Source of the DNA: Sclerurus mexicanus
Taxonomy: Eukaryota > Chordata > Aves > Passeriformes > Furnariidae
Reading direction: 5' to 3'
NCBI GenBank assembly: GCA_013396755.1
Contig: VWZF01004020.1
Coordinates: 310,001 to 374,000, forward strand
Length of the DNA: 64,000 bases
The notes under the pieces are model-generated. The model was not told where the DNA came from, ran no database searches, and was given only the letters and a program-made list of their open reading frames with translations. Each line of letters starts with the position of its first letter. Within the stretch, counting starts at the first letter, position 1. The position numbers and the translations under genes are program-made. Of this stretch, positions 22,000-34,500 are shown piece after piece.

Positions 22000-23925
22000 G
22001 TTGATAGAACATTTTGGGAAAAAGAGCAGGCAACTCATGAAGTGTTTAAGAATGTCGTTAGGGCATGCAGAAAGAAAGAGAGGAAAAAGCACAATTTGAA
22101 CTTAATCTGGCCACTTCTGTTAAGGATAACAAAAAGTGTTTTTACAAATACATCAATAGCAAAAAGAGGTACAAGAAAAACCTCCATTCTTTGTTGGACA
22201 GAAGGGGGAACACAGTTACCAAAGATGAGGAAAAGGCTGAGGTACTTAACACCATCTTTGCCTCAGTCTTCAACAATAGAACAGGTCATCCCCAGGACAA
22301 CTGGCCTCCTGAGCTGGTAGACAGGAACAGGGAGCTGAATAGCCACACTGTAATCCAGGAGAAAGCAGTTAGTGACCTGCTGAGCCACTTGGATCCTCAC
22401 AACTCTATGGGACCATATGGGATTCATCCTGAAGTGATAAAGGAGCTGACAGGAGAGCTTGCCAAGCTGCTCTCAATCATTTTTCAACAGTCCTGGCTCA
22501 CTGGGGAGGTCCCAAATAATTGGAAGTTGGCTAATGTGACTCCCATCCACAAGAAGGGCTAGAAGGAAGACCTGGGAAACTACAGGCCTGTCAGCCTGAC
22601 CTCAGTGCCTGGCAAGGTTATGGAACAGATCATCTTAAGTGTGTTCACACGGCACCTCCAGGATGGACAAGGGATCAGCCCCAGCGAGCATGGATTTAAG
22701 AGGGACAGGTCCTGCCTGACAAACCTGATCTTCTTTTATGACCAGATGACCTGCCTGGTGGATCAGGGGAAGGCTGTGGATGTGGTCTACCTGGACTTCA
22801 GCAAAGCCTTTGACACCATCTCTCATAGCATACTCCTGGAAAAGCTGGCAGCCCATGGCTTGGACAGGGTCACTCTCTGCTGGGTTATGAACTGGCTGGA
22901 GGGCTGGGCCCGAAGAGTGGTGGTGATCAGTGCTGCATCCCACTGGCATTCAGTCACTGGTGGTGTGCCCCAGGGATCAGTGTTGGGCCCAGTCCTGTTT
23001 AATGTTTTTATTGATGATCTGGATGAGAGGATTGAGTCCACCATTAGCAAATTTGCAGATGATACCAAGTTGGGTGGGAGTGTCACTCTGCTGGAGGGTT
23101 AGGAGAACTCTTCAGAGGGACCTGGAGAGGCTGGATAGGTGGGCCAAATCCAGTGGTGTGATGTTTAACAAGACCAAGTGCAAGGTTCTGCACTTGGCCA
23201 CAACAACCGCCTGCAGCACTGCAGGCTGGGGTCAGAGTGGCTGGAGAGCAGCCAGACAGAAAGGGACCTGGGGGTTCTGGTTGACAGGAAGCTGAACATG
23301 AGCCAGCAGTGTGTCCAGGTGGCCAAGAAGGCCAATGGCATCCTGGCCTGTATCAGGAATAGTGTGGCAGCAGGACCAGGGAAATGATTCTTCCCCTGCA
23401 CTTGGCAGTGGTGAGGCTGCACCTCAAGTGCTGTGTCCAGTTCTGGGCCCCTCAATTTAGGAAGGATATTGAGGTGCTGGAGTGGGTCCAGAGAAGGGCA
23501 ATGAGACTGGTGAAGGGACTGAAGCACAGGTCCTATGAAGAGCAGCTCTGGGAGCTGGGATTGTTTATCCTGGAGAAGAGGAGGTTCAGGGGAGACCTTA
23601 TCTCTCTCTACAACTACCTGAAAGGAGGCTGTAGCCAGGTGGGTGTTGGTCTCTTCTCCCAGGCAACCAGCAATAGGACAAGAGGGCACGGGCTTAAACT
23701 GCACCAGGGAAGGTTGGACATTAGAAAAAAGTTCTTTACAGAGAGAGTGATAGGGCACTGGAATGGGCTGCCCAGGGAGGCGGTGGATTCACTGTCCCTG
23801 GAGGTGTTTAGGAGGAAACTCGGTGTAGCACTTAGTGCCATGGTCTAGTAGGCAAGGTGATGTTGGGTCAAAAGGTCAGAGATCTTTTCCAACCTAGTTG
23901 ATTCTGAGATTCTCTGTGATATCAT
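22000..23925 (+). mobile_element. CR1 LINE, 5'-truncated, about 1.9 kb
   Basis: This is the largest CR1 copy in the window. It starts within the segment between the endonuclease and reverse transcriptase domains (VVRACRK near 22050) and runs through the RT and the C-terminal region into a degraded 3' tail (GATTCTGAGATTCTCTGTGA near 23902). The 5' truncation is normal for CR1, whose reverse transcription usually stops early. It has the same orientation as the 16-kb copy. Confidence 0.95.
22042..23848 (+). pseudogene. CR1 ORF2 remnant (reverse transcriptase), broken
   Basis: The translated pieces match CR1 ORF2 in order. They are the region before the RT (AQFELNLATSVKDNKK), the RT palm with VYLDFSKAFDTISH near 22785 and the catalytic FADD box in KFADDTKLGG near 23050, GVPQGSVLGPVLFN near 22965, then KKANGILACIRNSVA and the C-terminal WNGLPREAVDSL. 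Breaks: an in-frame TAG at 22560-22562, and frame shifts near 23095, near 23190 and near 23385. The two acidic catalytic segments are still readable, but the gene is dead. The damage fits an old inactive insertion. There is no evidence of host domestication. Confidence 0.92.
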
Positions 23926-23929
23926 TTAC

Positions 23930-25420
23930 TTCCGAGCAAAGCCCTTCAATTTACTTATAGTGCAGATGGAGGTAGGTTTACTCTTATGACTGAGAGATGA
24001 CCCCTGCTAGTCATGGTCATTTAAAGCACCATCACATCCAGCATTACCCATAATTAGGATGGCCTGACACAGCTATCAGAAGAGACCACATGCTCACTCA
24101 GCTGCTCCAGTTAGTGTCTGTCATTTTTGCTCAAAGCCACCTTCACTGGCAGAGCAAAGGACAGCAGCTTTGCACTGGAGTGAAGGGCTGTGGGCACATG
24201 TTTCTGTTTGCCAGTTTCTCTCAGCGGGAGGAATATATGCAGGTGGTAACACTGCACATCAGCACTACATTATTGCCGAAGGATATTACTGAAAGTGTCA
24301 AAAGACTGGTCTGTGCACTAGATCACCTCCAATCTATGAGCATTTCCCCTTGTGCTGGCTTTGGTGGCAGCAGCCTGTTTAAAAGGACAGAATTTACACT
24401 ACAGCAGCAGGGTTTACCAAAGTACCTACTAAATGAGGGCGCCTGAATGCCCTAAAATAAAGATAGCATAATGCAGAATGTTGAAGCTGAGATTTCTGGG
24501 ATCTTAGGGCATTGGGCTTAAAGTATGCCAGCATGCATTTTCTGGGATATTTTTGGTTGAGTTAAACTTACCTAAATGAACTCTTTCTTCCTGAGAGGGA
24601 AGAGTTCATGTCTGAAGACTATAGAAAATGTGCACAGTCTTCAGAAGATGATCCTTTCAAATGTGCAGTAACAAAAATGCCTTTTTCCACTTAATGATTT
24701 TGAGAGAAGAGTGCATTTTCTAGATTCTTTCATTTCCCTTGATTGCTCCTTCTCTTTCACCATCTGCTCAACTGTGACCTTCTTTCTGGCTTGAAAGTGC
24801 TACAAGATCTTTCCTTCAGACTTCATCTGCCTCATTTTTAAGTGTTTGCTGAAGTGGTTCATGGAATTCTTGGCAAGAGATCACTTGCTGACCATGTGAC
24901 TTGATGGATTTGTGACACCCGTCTCTTGCTATTTCATCATATGTTGCAAACCTTTTCATATGGGAGTGAGATCCCTCTTAGGAAGTATAGACTGTATTAA
25001 AGAGTGCTGTTTTGCAGCTAATCTGTGTTTAATGATTGATGAGCATATGTGTTTTAGTTTCACTTGTCCTTTCTTATGTCTCTGTAGTTATTTTCTGTCA
25101 CACTCCCACCTTTTGCTTTTTATGTGCATACCAAGAAACGGATCCAGCTGGTCTAGCAGCTAGCTGCTGCTGAGAGAGGCAGAGATAATGCTTTTCCCCA
25201 GCTCTGGCTATACTGCACGTTCCTCCTGCTTCCCTCTTGTGTCCTTCAGTCTTTGATTGTCAAGTAATATGTAACAAACCAATTATTTTCACGTTACTTG
25301 GATCTAAAGTTAATCTCTTAGATCATCTCGTTATAAGAAATGAGGAATTGGAGAGAATTTTTCTCATGTTTTGGGCTCCCTGACATAGACAATATAGATC
25401 CACTAACTGGTTTTATTCAT
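23930..25420. other. Intergenic stretch, no gene seen
   Basis: Mixed-composition sequence. The 118-codon frame at 24090-24446 has no recognisable domain. Confidence 0.5.
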
Positions 25421-25595
25421 CACAGAATGGAAGAGGCCAAAAGGCCCCTCTGGAGATCATCTAGTTGACCTTCTAGCTCAGAGGAGAGTCAGCTTGAGCA
25501 GTGGGGGGTTTTGAATATCTCCAAGAATGAAGACTCTACAACTTCTCTGGGCAACCCTTGCCAGTGTGTCACCATCCTCACAGTAAAAAAATGTT
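25421..25595 (-). mobile_element. CR1 LINE 3'-end fragment
   Basis: On the plus strand it reads as the reverse complement of the CR1 3' UTR. Landmarks are CACAGAATGGAAGAGGCC, then AGATCATCTAGTTGACC, GAATATCTCCAAGAATG, AACTTCTCTGGGCAACCC, and CAGTGTGTCACCATCCTCAC near 25562. It ends at CAGTAAAAAAATG. Non-coding. Confidence 0.85.
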
Positions 25596-28500
25596 TTTGT
25601 TTTTTTTAATGTTTAGTGTTTTCTGCAGGTTAGACTACTCTAAGCTGATCTGAGTTTTCCTTTAAGATGGTCTGGGAGCTACAGCTCCCAGACATACATC
25701 CAATGGCATCCAGCTGTTGAGCTGAAGGGAGGTAATGCAACTGGCAGCACTCACCTTCATGCAGTACTGTGGCTAATTACTCCTCATCCTAGATCCAGAG
25801 GCAGCCTCTGAATGAGGAACTGGAAAGCATCAACATAGTTCAGAAATCCCATTTCTGTAAAGCTTTCCAAATCCTTTTGTTACAGAACAGAAATAATTGA
25901 TGTATCCAATTACTACAACTTCTATCTTTTATAATAATATTTTGGATATTTTTATTTGTTTGTTTTGCAGTATTCTTTGCTGTGAAAATAGCTGATATTT
26001 TTGGCTAAATGTAGTTTTAATGTTTATGTAGCTAGCTTAATAGCTGTGGTTTCCACAATCTGTATTTCGATAGCCCTATGACAGTACGGGCTATATCTAT
26101 GCCAGTTAACAAATCCTATAAGTGTTCTGTGACTGAAAACAGACCAAGACATGCCTAACCTGTTGTGCTGCATTCATTCGGGTGACCTGCCCCAAAAGTT
26201 ATTTGACACATCAGTAAAGAAGAAATACTGACAGCAACTGGATCCAGTCTTTGTGGTGTCTCTGCCCGTCCAGTGTCTCTGAAGAAAATATTTTCTACAA
26301 AAAAGAATTATTGAGTAGGAGAATAATTATATGGTATGAATGCATAAATTAGATTTCTTTAAGAGAAGGAAACAATTAATGCCTCCCAACAGACAGTACA
26401 GAGAAACATCATGGATGAAATAAAGTTTCTGCTCTGTTTGATGTTGTTGTTAGGGAGAGAGGTCAGCCATCAATGCAAGAAAAAGGACCTCTGTAATAAA
26501 GAAGACAGGGTGACTCTGTCCAGCTGAAATATTGACAAACTCGAGCATGTTATGAAATATAAGTATATGAGATAAGAATGGGGTGGGATTGGGAACTGTC
26601 ATTAAAATGCTCTAAAACCAGAAGTTGTTGTGGTTAGAAATTCTTTTCCTATGCCTGGTTTTGTTGTTTTTCTTGGTAAGTTGTGTCCAAGAGGAGTTTA
26701 AGTAGATTTTCACAGTGCTCCTGTTTTAGGTTGAGCTCTGCAGAGAATGTGTCAAGAGACCTTCAAGTGCATTATGGTACCCACAGCCCCCAAATGGAGC
26801 CTCTGTGGCTCCTTTGTAGCCAGAATTACAGACAATGCCTTGTATTCATTTGGAAGTCCTTAGCAGACTTGTCTCCATAGCCAGGAATGGGCCCAGATTG
26901 TATTGTTAAGTATCTTAGAATGTTTTTTTACCAAGGTAGTCTTAACTGTCAAACTGAGATATGTTTACTTTGCATTGTACATTGTTTCCTTTTATGTAGT
27001 GTTTGTCATTAACAGCCTTGGCATGACTGCTTCCCAGGTAGTAAATACATTCTGGCATAATTAAAGCAATTCCACTTCCTTTGCAGGCAAAACCTCTGAG
27101 ATGGTATCTCTGGAGGGAAATGTTGGAACTGATGGAGAAGTTGCCAAGTGCTATTTATCTGTTAACCAGTACCTCAGCTACCATCTTTCTGAATCACCAT
27201 GCCAGACCACATCTGTATTTACAGAGACCTTCTCTGGTCCTTAGGTCACTCCTTGGGCAATTGTAAAAATTAAGCTATAAAAAAAATATTTTTTTTAATC
27301 ATTTTTTAGTGCATTATATATGCTCAACCAAACAAAAAAAAGAAAAAAGGGATCAAAGAAAGCAATTTCAAGACTTGGATTTCATCTATATGAAAATCCA
27401 TGCAAGACAATGTAGCATTGTTAATTCTTAAGAAGGTAGCTGACGTCCCTCAGCAAGGTGTCCATATGGGATACACTTCTGATGATATACTCAATTAGTT
27501 CTGCTGCTTCAGCCAATGTTTATGGACATAAATTCATGGGTCTTGATCCTGTTGCTGCCACTGTGTAAGCAGTTGTTTATCACCTTTTGTTTGGACAGGC
27601 ACAGAAGCCTGCTTGTATAATTAAAGTTGTAGCATCTGCACCATAGTTATGTACTTAAACTTACTGTGCCTTGGAGTCACCTCCCTTTATTGATCTTCAA
27701 ATGAGTGCAAAATGAAATTGAAAATACAAGCCATTCAGGCAAAAATTCCATTAAGGGCAGTAAATAGTACAGGGTTCTGCAGGGCTTCTAGTGCAAGGGC
27801 AGGACTACAGTGTTTTTCCAATCTCACAGGAAAGTTGCGAGAGTCATCTTAATATTATGTGATAGAAAAGGACATAAATCTATATGGATAAAATGAAATT
27901 ATGCATAAGCAATTAGCTTCTGCCGAAGAAGAGACATAGGTTGTAAACTCTTTGAAAAGCCCTTCTCCCATGCCACCAAATAATTTAAATCAGAGTATTC
28001 TTTGGGGGAATATTAGAGCTGCAAAAACTAGCCTGGCCATAACTTTATGTAAGTGATAAATTAAATGTGACTATTAACTCTTGACTGTTTGGAAAATAGA
28101 GGCACAGTTTGCATTAAGGTTAATGGCACAAGGTTGAACTGGATGATTTCTTTTGGAAAAACACTTGCATCCTTTTCTTAATACATTTTACGAAAAAAAT
28201 GTGTGATGTTTCAGGTAACTGCTGCATTCTGTATTTGAGCCTTCACTTGAAAAAAGGTCCAGGGATAGCAAATTGTCATACAAATATTTGGGGAATACCT
28301 TGTATATTTCCAGGACAAATATTAAGTGGATTTGAAAGAGATCCACCCAAAGATAAATTTTACCAGTAACAAAAAACCTTTATAAAATGGGTGGATCTCA
28401 TCAAGCATAATCTTATTGCCTAAAGAGTTGCTATACAGTAAGATGACTGATCTTAAATCTAACCATAGCAGAACTTTGCATTCCTCAGTTACACAGATGA

Positions 28501-31500
28501 ATTGTATTTGACAACTTTATTTATGATAAACTGCCTTAGGAGTGAAATAGTATTTCTTGTTGGCTTCTTTCGTGTTTTGCAAAGTGAGGGTGTCCATTTT
28601 ATAAGTGGCTATTGCAAATCAAAATTAGCCCAGAGGAGCCTGGTCTGTACCCAGTCTCACAGTCAGGGCTGGCCGTGACAGCACTGCACTGCTGTGGAGG
28701 AAGGATAGTTTTGGGTGATGGCTGTGCAGGGGCAGTGAAACAACAATGCTGCGGGAGCCTGTGAAGGAGTAGCCAGGACCCTCTCCTGTGGCCGTAGGGC
28801 CTGCAATGGCCCCACTGGACTACAGGGTCTGGGGTGTATCTTTGCAAGCCACTCATCCTAGACTGGGTCCTTCTAAGTGGCATCACAGCACTTCCCACCT
28901 CCTGGTTTTGTACCATGCTGTGTACACCTGGAAACTGCAGCAGGGAGTTTAGTTCCTTGGGCACAATGTGGGGTAAATACCCTCCCAGGGGTAAATGGGG
29001 ATTGGTGCATGCTACTCAAGGGTGAGAAGGGTCAGGCTCTGAGTGGGAAAACAAATCTGTCTCTTGCACCACTTCTGAGAGGGGATCCTTCTCTTCCCCA
29101 ATGCTTTGTTTGAATTTCAAAGGTTTGATATATCCTTTCTGATACTTTGCACTAAACACCAGTTTTAGTCTATAGGTACGGAGACAGCTTTTGAACGGAA
29201 TGAAGTGGGTTACCATCAGCAATGCAACCTTTTCCACAGGTGCAACCAATTGCTATATAAGAAGTGGGGCGGAGCTAAGCAAAGAGCAGAACTGAGCAGA
29301 GGCAGGCAGGCTGGATGAAGTGACTGTCTGCTGTAGGAGTTATATCTCTGTATGGCTGGATTACTGAATCATTCCCCTCTTTCTCTGGTCACAGAAGTGT
29401 ATTTCTGTTAGGGATTTGCATTGGGAAACAAATGGCATGGTTTAGCTACCTTATCTGGAGAGAGCTTTCTAGGCAGGCTAGTGGGATAGTTACAATTAAA
29501 ACCCTAGTGGGGCTTAGTATTAGTTCATTTTTTTGTATCATCCTGCTCTCACCAAAGTCAGTGGGACAATTCACCCACTTAAATGCTGTTTTTGTTGGCA
29601 TGACTTGCATTCATTTTTATCATGTTGATCTGCTCTTTTTTGCCCTGACTGATGGAAGTCTTTAGGTGTAGAAAGCAGATGGACAGGAATTTAAAGAAGC
29701 TTCCAACAGTCCAGCAGTTTCACGGTCAGTCTGGATAACCCCAAAAAGCAGAACTGTGAGAGGTGAGAGGGGCAATAGACAGGCAGGCAGAGTCTGGTCA
29801 TGAGGAAAAAGCGCTGTCAAGCTTCCTGTCTTACTGAACTGTTTATGTTTTTTAGTTACTTCACAAGAGAAAGTAAAAGTGTGGGAAGGGGATACTGACA
29901 TTACCTGTGATTTAGGGTTGCATGGCCACATATCAGGGGGCCTGAAGCCTGCTTGTATATAAATAAAAAGTATTGACACAAAGTCTAGAAATCATGCAGA
30001 GCTTCAAGCATGTCCTGCCTTATGCAGAGCCGGAGAGCAGCCCGAGGGCTACAACAAACCAGTCCGACTCAACTAAAAGCGGAACTATTTATGGACGGTT
30101 GTCTGTTTTCTCTTGTGACTCATGGATGCTGTTTCTTGTTCACCCAGGCTCTGAGCCCTATCAGTTTGCATTTAAATATAGCTTTCCCAGGTTTTCAAAT
30201 CTGCTGTTTTCCCAGAGGAATGTCTGTTCCTGGCATGTAGCCCTCCTTTTATAATACTGAAAATCATCTCACTCACTGCATACTAGTAGTTTCTGATAGA
30301 TGACCAGCAGCTTAAAGATTGCTGACTACCAGACCCCTCCTCTCTGCCTTCGGATTGAGGCATTGTGGTTCCTATGATCCTACCCTTTACAATGTGCCAT
30401 GCCTTCAGTTTCTTCAGCACAGCCCTGGCTATGATCCTGAAATACCTTGTCAAGTAGAGAGCAATGGAGAAGGTTTGCCTTCCTTGCAGTCTGAGGCAGG
30501 TGGCATGGGGAATCACAGAAGCAAATACTTGCAGGAAGGGTGGTGTTGTGACATTTGATGCCTACATGTATCCAGTTGTCATGTGTCTAATTGTCATGGA
30601 CAATGCCTAAGCGTGTGTGCCAAAGCTGACAAGATCAAGTGATGTTTTTGCATGTACTCTCCAACTTAGCCAAATACTGTACTTGCATGGAAATTTTCTC
30701 AAGAAAATCTAAAGGATTAGACTAAATAATATCTGTAAGTAACATTTTAAATACAGAGGCACAGCATTGTGTTTAACTTGATAATTACTGATAGAGGTAC
30801 TCTAAAACACGACTTCCTTACTTTTTTTAAATAGGAATTTAATTTGCCATATTTGTAAAAAATTTGATTCTGTATGATTCTGCTCTCAAACCACGTCTCA
30901 TCCTTGCTTAATTTTTTGAATCATTCAGAACTACTGATTTATACATTGGTTAATGCAAGAGTACTCTGGCTAATTACTAATGGCTGGTTTAGCTGGTAAG
31001 TTCTTAATTCTGTCATTGTCACGTTGAGTCAAAGAAAATAAAGGTCTGGTATTTTAAGGAATTTGGTGTTTCTAGATAAAAACATAAAATGTCTAATCTC
31101 TAAAGATAAGTAGGGAGGAATACTGGAAAATCCTGATATCTCAGTGGAGTTGGAATGTAACTTAACTTGCATGGTGGTTGGTTGTATTCACCAACATACC
31201 TTAGCTTTTGTTTTCTACTTGATTTAAAACCTTTTGCACTTGTTTTTGTACTGATTGTATGAACATCTGATGCCTGCTGCTGTGAAGATTTTGTCACTGA
31301 AACAATTGTTTCCTGAGCACTTCAGCTCTTCAGGTAGTCCCATCAATGATTATAGCTTTTGGGCCTTTAAAACTGAAGTTATTTTAACATATGGTAATGG
31401 TACTTGATAGTTTCCTTGGGGAATCCCTCCCACTGTATTAGCTAAAACAACTCCATGAAGAATGCTGTTCTCATGGCTCAAACACTTGTAATGCTGTCCC

Positions 31501-34500
31501 ACCCAAACTAAGCTCAGCATGAGGCTGACTTCTAATCCATGAATGAGATAAGCAAGGGAACTATTTGTTACTCTTGCTCTGATTTGAAGGTATTTCTTTC
31601 AAGCAAGCTAGTATTTAACTGTCTTTATTTTACTGTTAACAGAAATACAATCATATAATTATAAAAAAGCCCAGGTGTTTCAGTCCATTGTACCAAAGAA
31701 AGGCATCACCGATTTGCTCTGAGCATGTAGTATAGAATTCTTGTAGTGAAATCAAATAAAATGCACAGTGTTAAAGGATACATTTTCCTAAGTGAAGGAG
31801 AAGATTGGCTTACATTAGGTGAAACATTAATGGCAATTTCACTAAAAATCTTAGTGCTGCAGTTTGTTCTAGCTGCACTATATTTTTAAACTAGAAAACA
31901 TCCTAGCAATTCTCCCTAGTGTGTTAGCTGGACTGCTTTTAAAAAGTATTGATTTCATCATGCATGTATGTGGATCACAAAATTCCAGAAATATCTCAAG
32001 TTATCCCATCATAATAATGCAGGATTTTTTTATTTTATGAGAATCTTTGGACAATTTCTTCCATAATGCCTTTTCACCTCATAGTGTTGCTGCTAGCATT
32101 TTGTACCAGATGCTGTTCTGTCATGAAAATAACTGCTTCCTGATTCTTTTGTGCCTCAAAACTTGTCTACTATATGTATCAATAATATTGACCCAATGAA
32201 GTCTATTTCAAATGTTGATCCTTTTCTATCATTAGCCTATTCTACTGACATTAAAATTACAAACACCTTTATATGCTCCATGCCCTAAATCCTTTATTAT
32301 TGATTTTACTTGAATACAGTGCTGTCCTTATGTATGCCAGATGTGGTTAATGGAGGTGACTGACATGGATGCAGTGCTATCTTACTTATTTGATATCTCT
32401 ACCTCTTGGGGAGTCTGACTGCATCTGTTTTTCTATGGAAAATTTGTAAATGTGGGGTCAGATAATACTATGATGGGTAGCTGGTCCCACTGCCTACATG
32501 TACGTAAGCAGAGAGAGAGAATGCCTGTTCCAGTTCAATATCTGCCTTCTCTGTAGAATTAGAGTGCATGAGAGATAAGATAAATATGAGCTTGTTATCA
32601 GCTGTTTCTCTTCCCTTGTATGTAGCAGTAACCTTATGGATGGAGGCAATGTCCCTGTTTGCAAGGGAACTTTACTCAGTGCTGGAAATCCATGTGTTTG
32701 ACAGCTCCAGGTTGGTATCTGAAGCTTCAGGTGGGACTTTGCTGCCGAAATGTAGAAATGAGATGACTCAGTTTAAGATGGAGCAGATATACTGGTGGCC
32801 GAAAGGGGCAATGTGTTTACTTTCTTTGCCTTGGCATGACTCTTGCACTGCTCCCCTTAGTGCTGAAGCAGTCTGCTTTGGAGTCACCTGAACAGCAGTG
32901 CTGGAGAAGCAGACCCAGCAGGGACATGGAAGTGAGAAGGGAAAGTCTGCCCTCTGGCCTAGCAATTTCTATCTCAGAACTGCCCAGTTAGGTGCCCACC
33001 TGGCCCTGCAAGTTGTCTTCTCTTTGGCTTTACAAATCCAAAGTAATTGAGCTGTTCAGGAACAGAGTGGATCATAAAGGCATGAAAGGCAAATATAATC
33101 TGAAGATAAATCATGCACAGAAAAAGGAGCTGGGGTTGTGAAGTTAATTTCCAGGGAAGGTTAAATGAATCAGAAGGCAGGCCCTTTTGAGGATGCATTG
33201 CAACACACGTTCTTTGACAAAATTCTTCCCCTAGAGCACCTTGGCAATCTGCAAAGTTCCCCACACTAAACCTAAGAGCTTTCCTGTAAGTAAAGAAAGG
33301 AAAGGCTCTGGAGGCAATCTGGATCTCTGTGAAAAGCCTCTTTGTTCCAGTCTGTGAGGTCTGGAAACTTCTTAGGCAGCAGAACTATGGATGCCGACAG
33401 GACAACTTCTCCAGCTGGTGTGGCTCTCTGATGGGAGAGTGAGTGGCTGGCTCTGCTGATGGATCTGAGACCCCATCCCCACAGCTGAGAGAGACTGGAA
33501 AAGTTACTGGGGCATCTGACAAATGTAAAACCTTATGTGGGGCTTGCTCTCTCTAACTGCTTTCTGCCTCTCCTGGTGCAGGAAGGTGGACCGTTTCCAG
33601 CTGAAACAGTTGATGGAAAATTCCTGCTAAGGAAGAAAAAGTGGAAGCTTAACTCTGATAAAGACTGTAGCGATGGGCTGGGGCCAAACCTTGGAAGGCC
33701 AGGGCATAGGCTGGTGCCATCCCACAGTGCCTGTTGTCTGTGAAGGATGCAGAGATGCTTTCACTGCTGTCAGGCTGCGGGCTGGTGAATCAGGAATCCA
33801 CACTGCTTTCCCTTGTTGTTCGCTTCTCATTGCACCCAGCAAAGCTCAGATGAAAAAACAGAACTCAGCACTGAAACCAAGCTGGGTATGGTTAGTGTTT
33901 GGAGAGGATGCCCTGTAAAAAGAAGACAAAGAGCATCTGAATAATTTCACCATCCATGGAAATACTCTGCAAATAAAGTTCTGTTGTTTAGTTATAAATT
34001 TCATGCTGGAATTGTTAATCTTGAATGCGTACAGGGGAGAGCACCCAGAAATTAATAATACATTTATGATTCATGACAGATTTAGCTGAATTTGAAAGTG
34101 TATCCAAATGCAATCCTCAGATTAACAGAATTCTCATCAGTCCTAGGACTTGTAGACTTCCCGACACATTGTTGCAAAGGTTTTGTTTTCCTTCATTTTT
34201 CATATTGGAATTTGGTCGTGTTTCTTTTCTGTTGCTAGTGTTACTGTGCCTCTGTTTATTGTTTAGTATTCCTAAAAACAAATCTAGGCTTTGGCTTTCA
34301 TGAGAAAAGGATGTGCAGTAGGGAAACAGAGGAAGGCCCTTTGGAATATTTGTGGAATTTGATAATGTTACAAATGGGGCCAACTGCTATTTTAAAAATT
34401 GCTATTCAAGTAGTTTATTTCTGGCAGAAATGGAGGAGGCGAAAGAAACCCTTACCATCTTTTGTTCTAAGGTTCAGGACATTCTCCCAGTTGTGTTTCT

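Noticed and set aside
22042..23848. Possible domesticated reverse transcriptase gene
   Set aside because: The in-frame stop at 22560 and three frame shifts, with a typical 5' truncation and 3' tail, mark it as an ordinary dead CR1.
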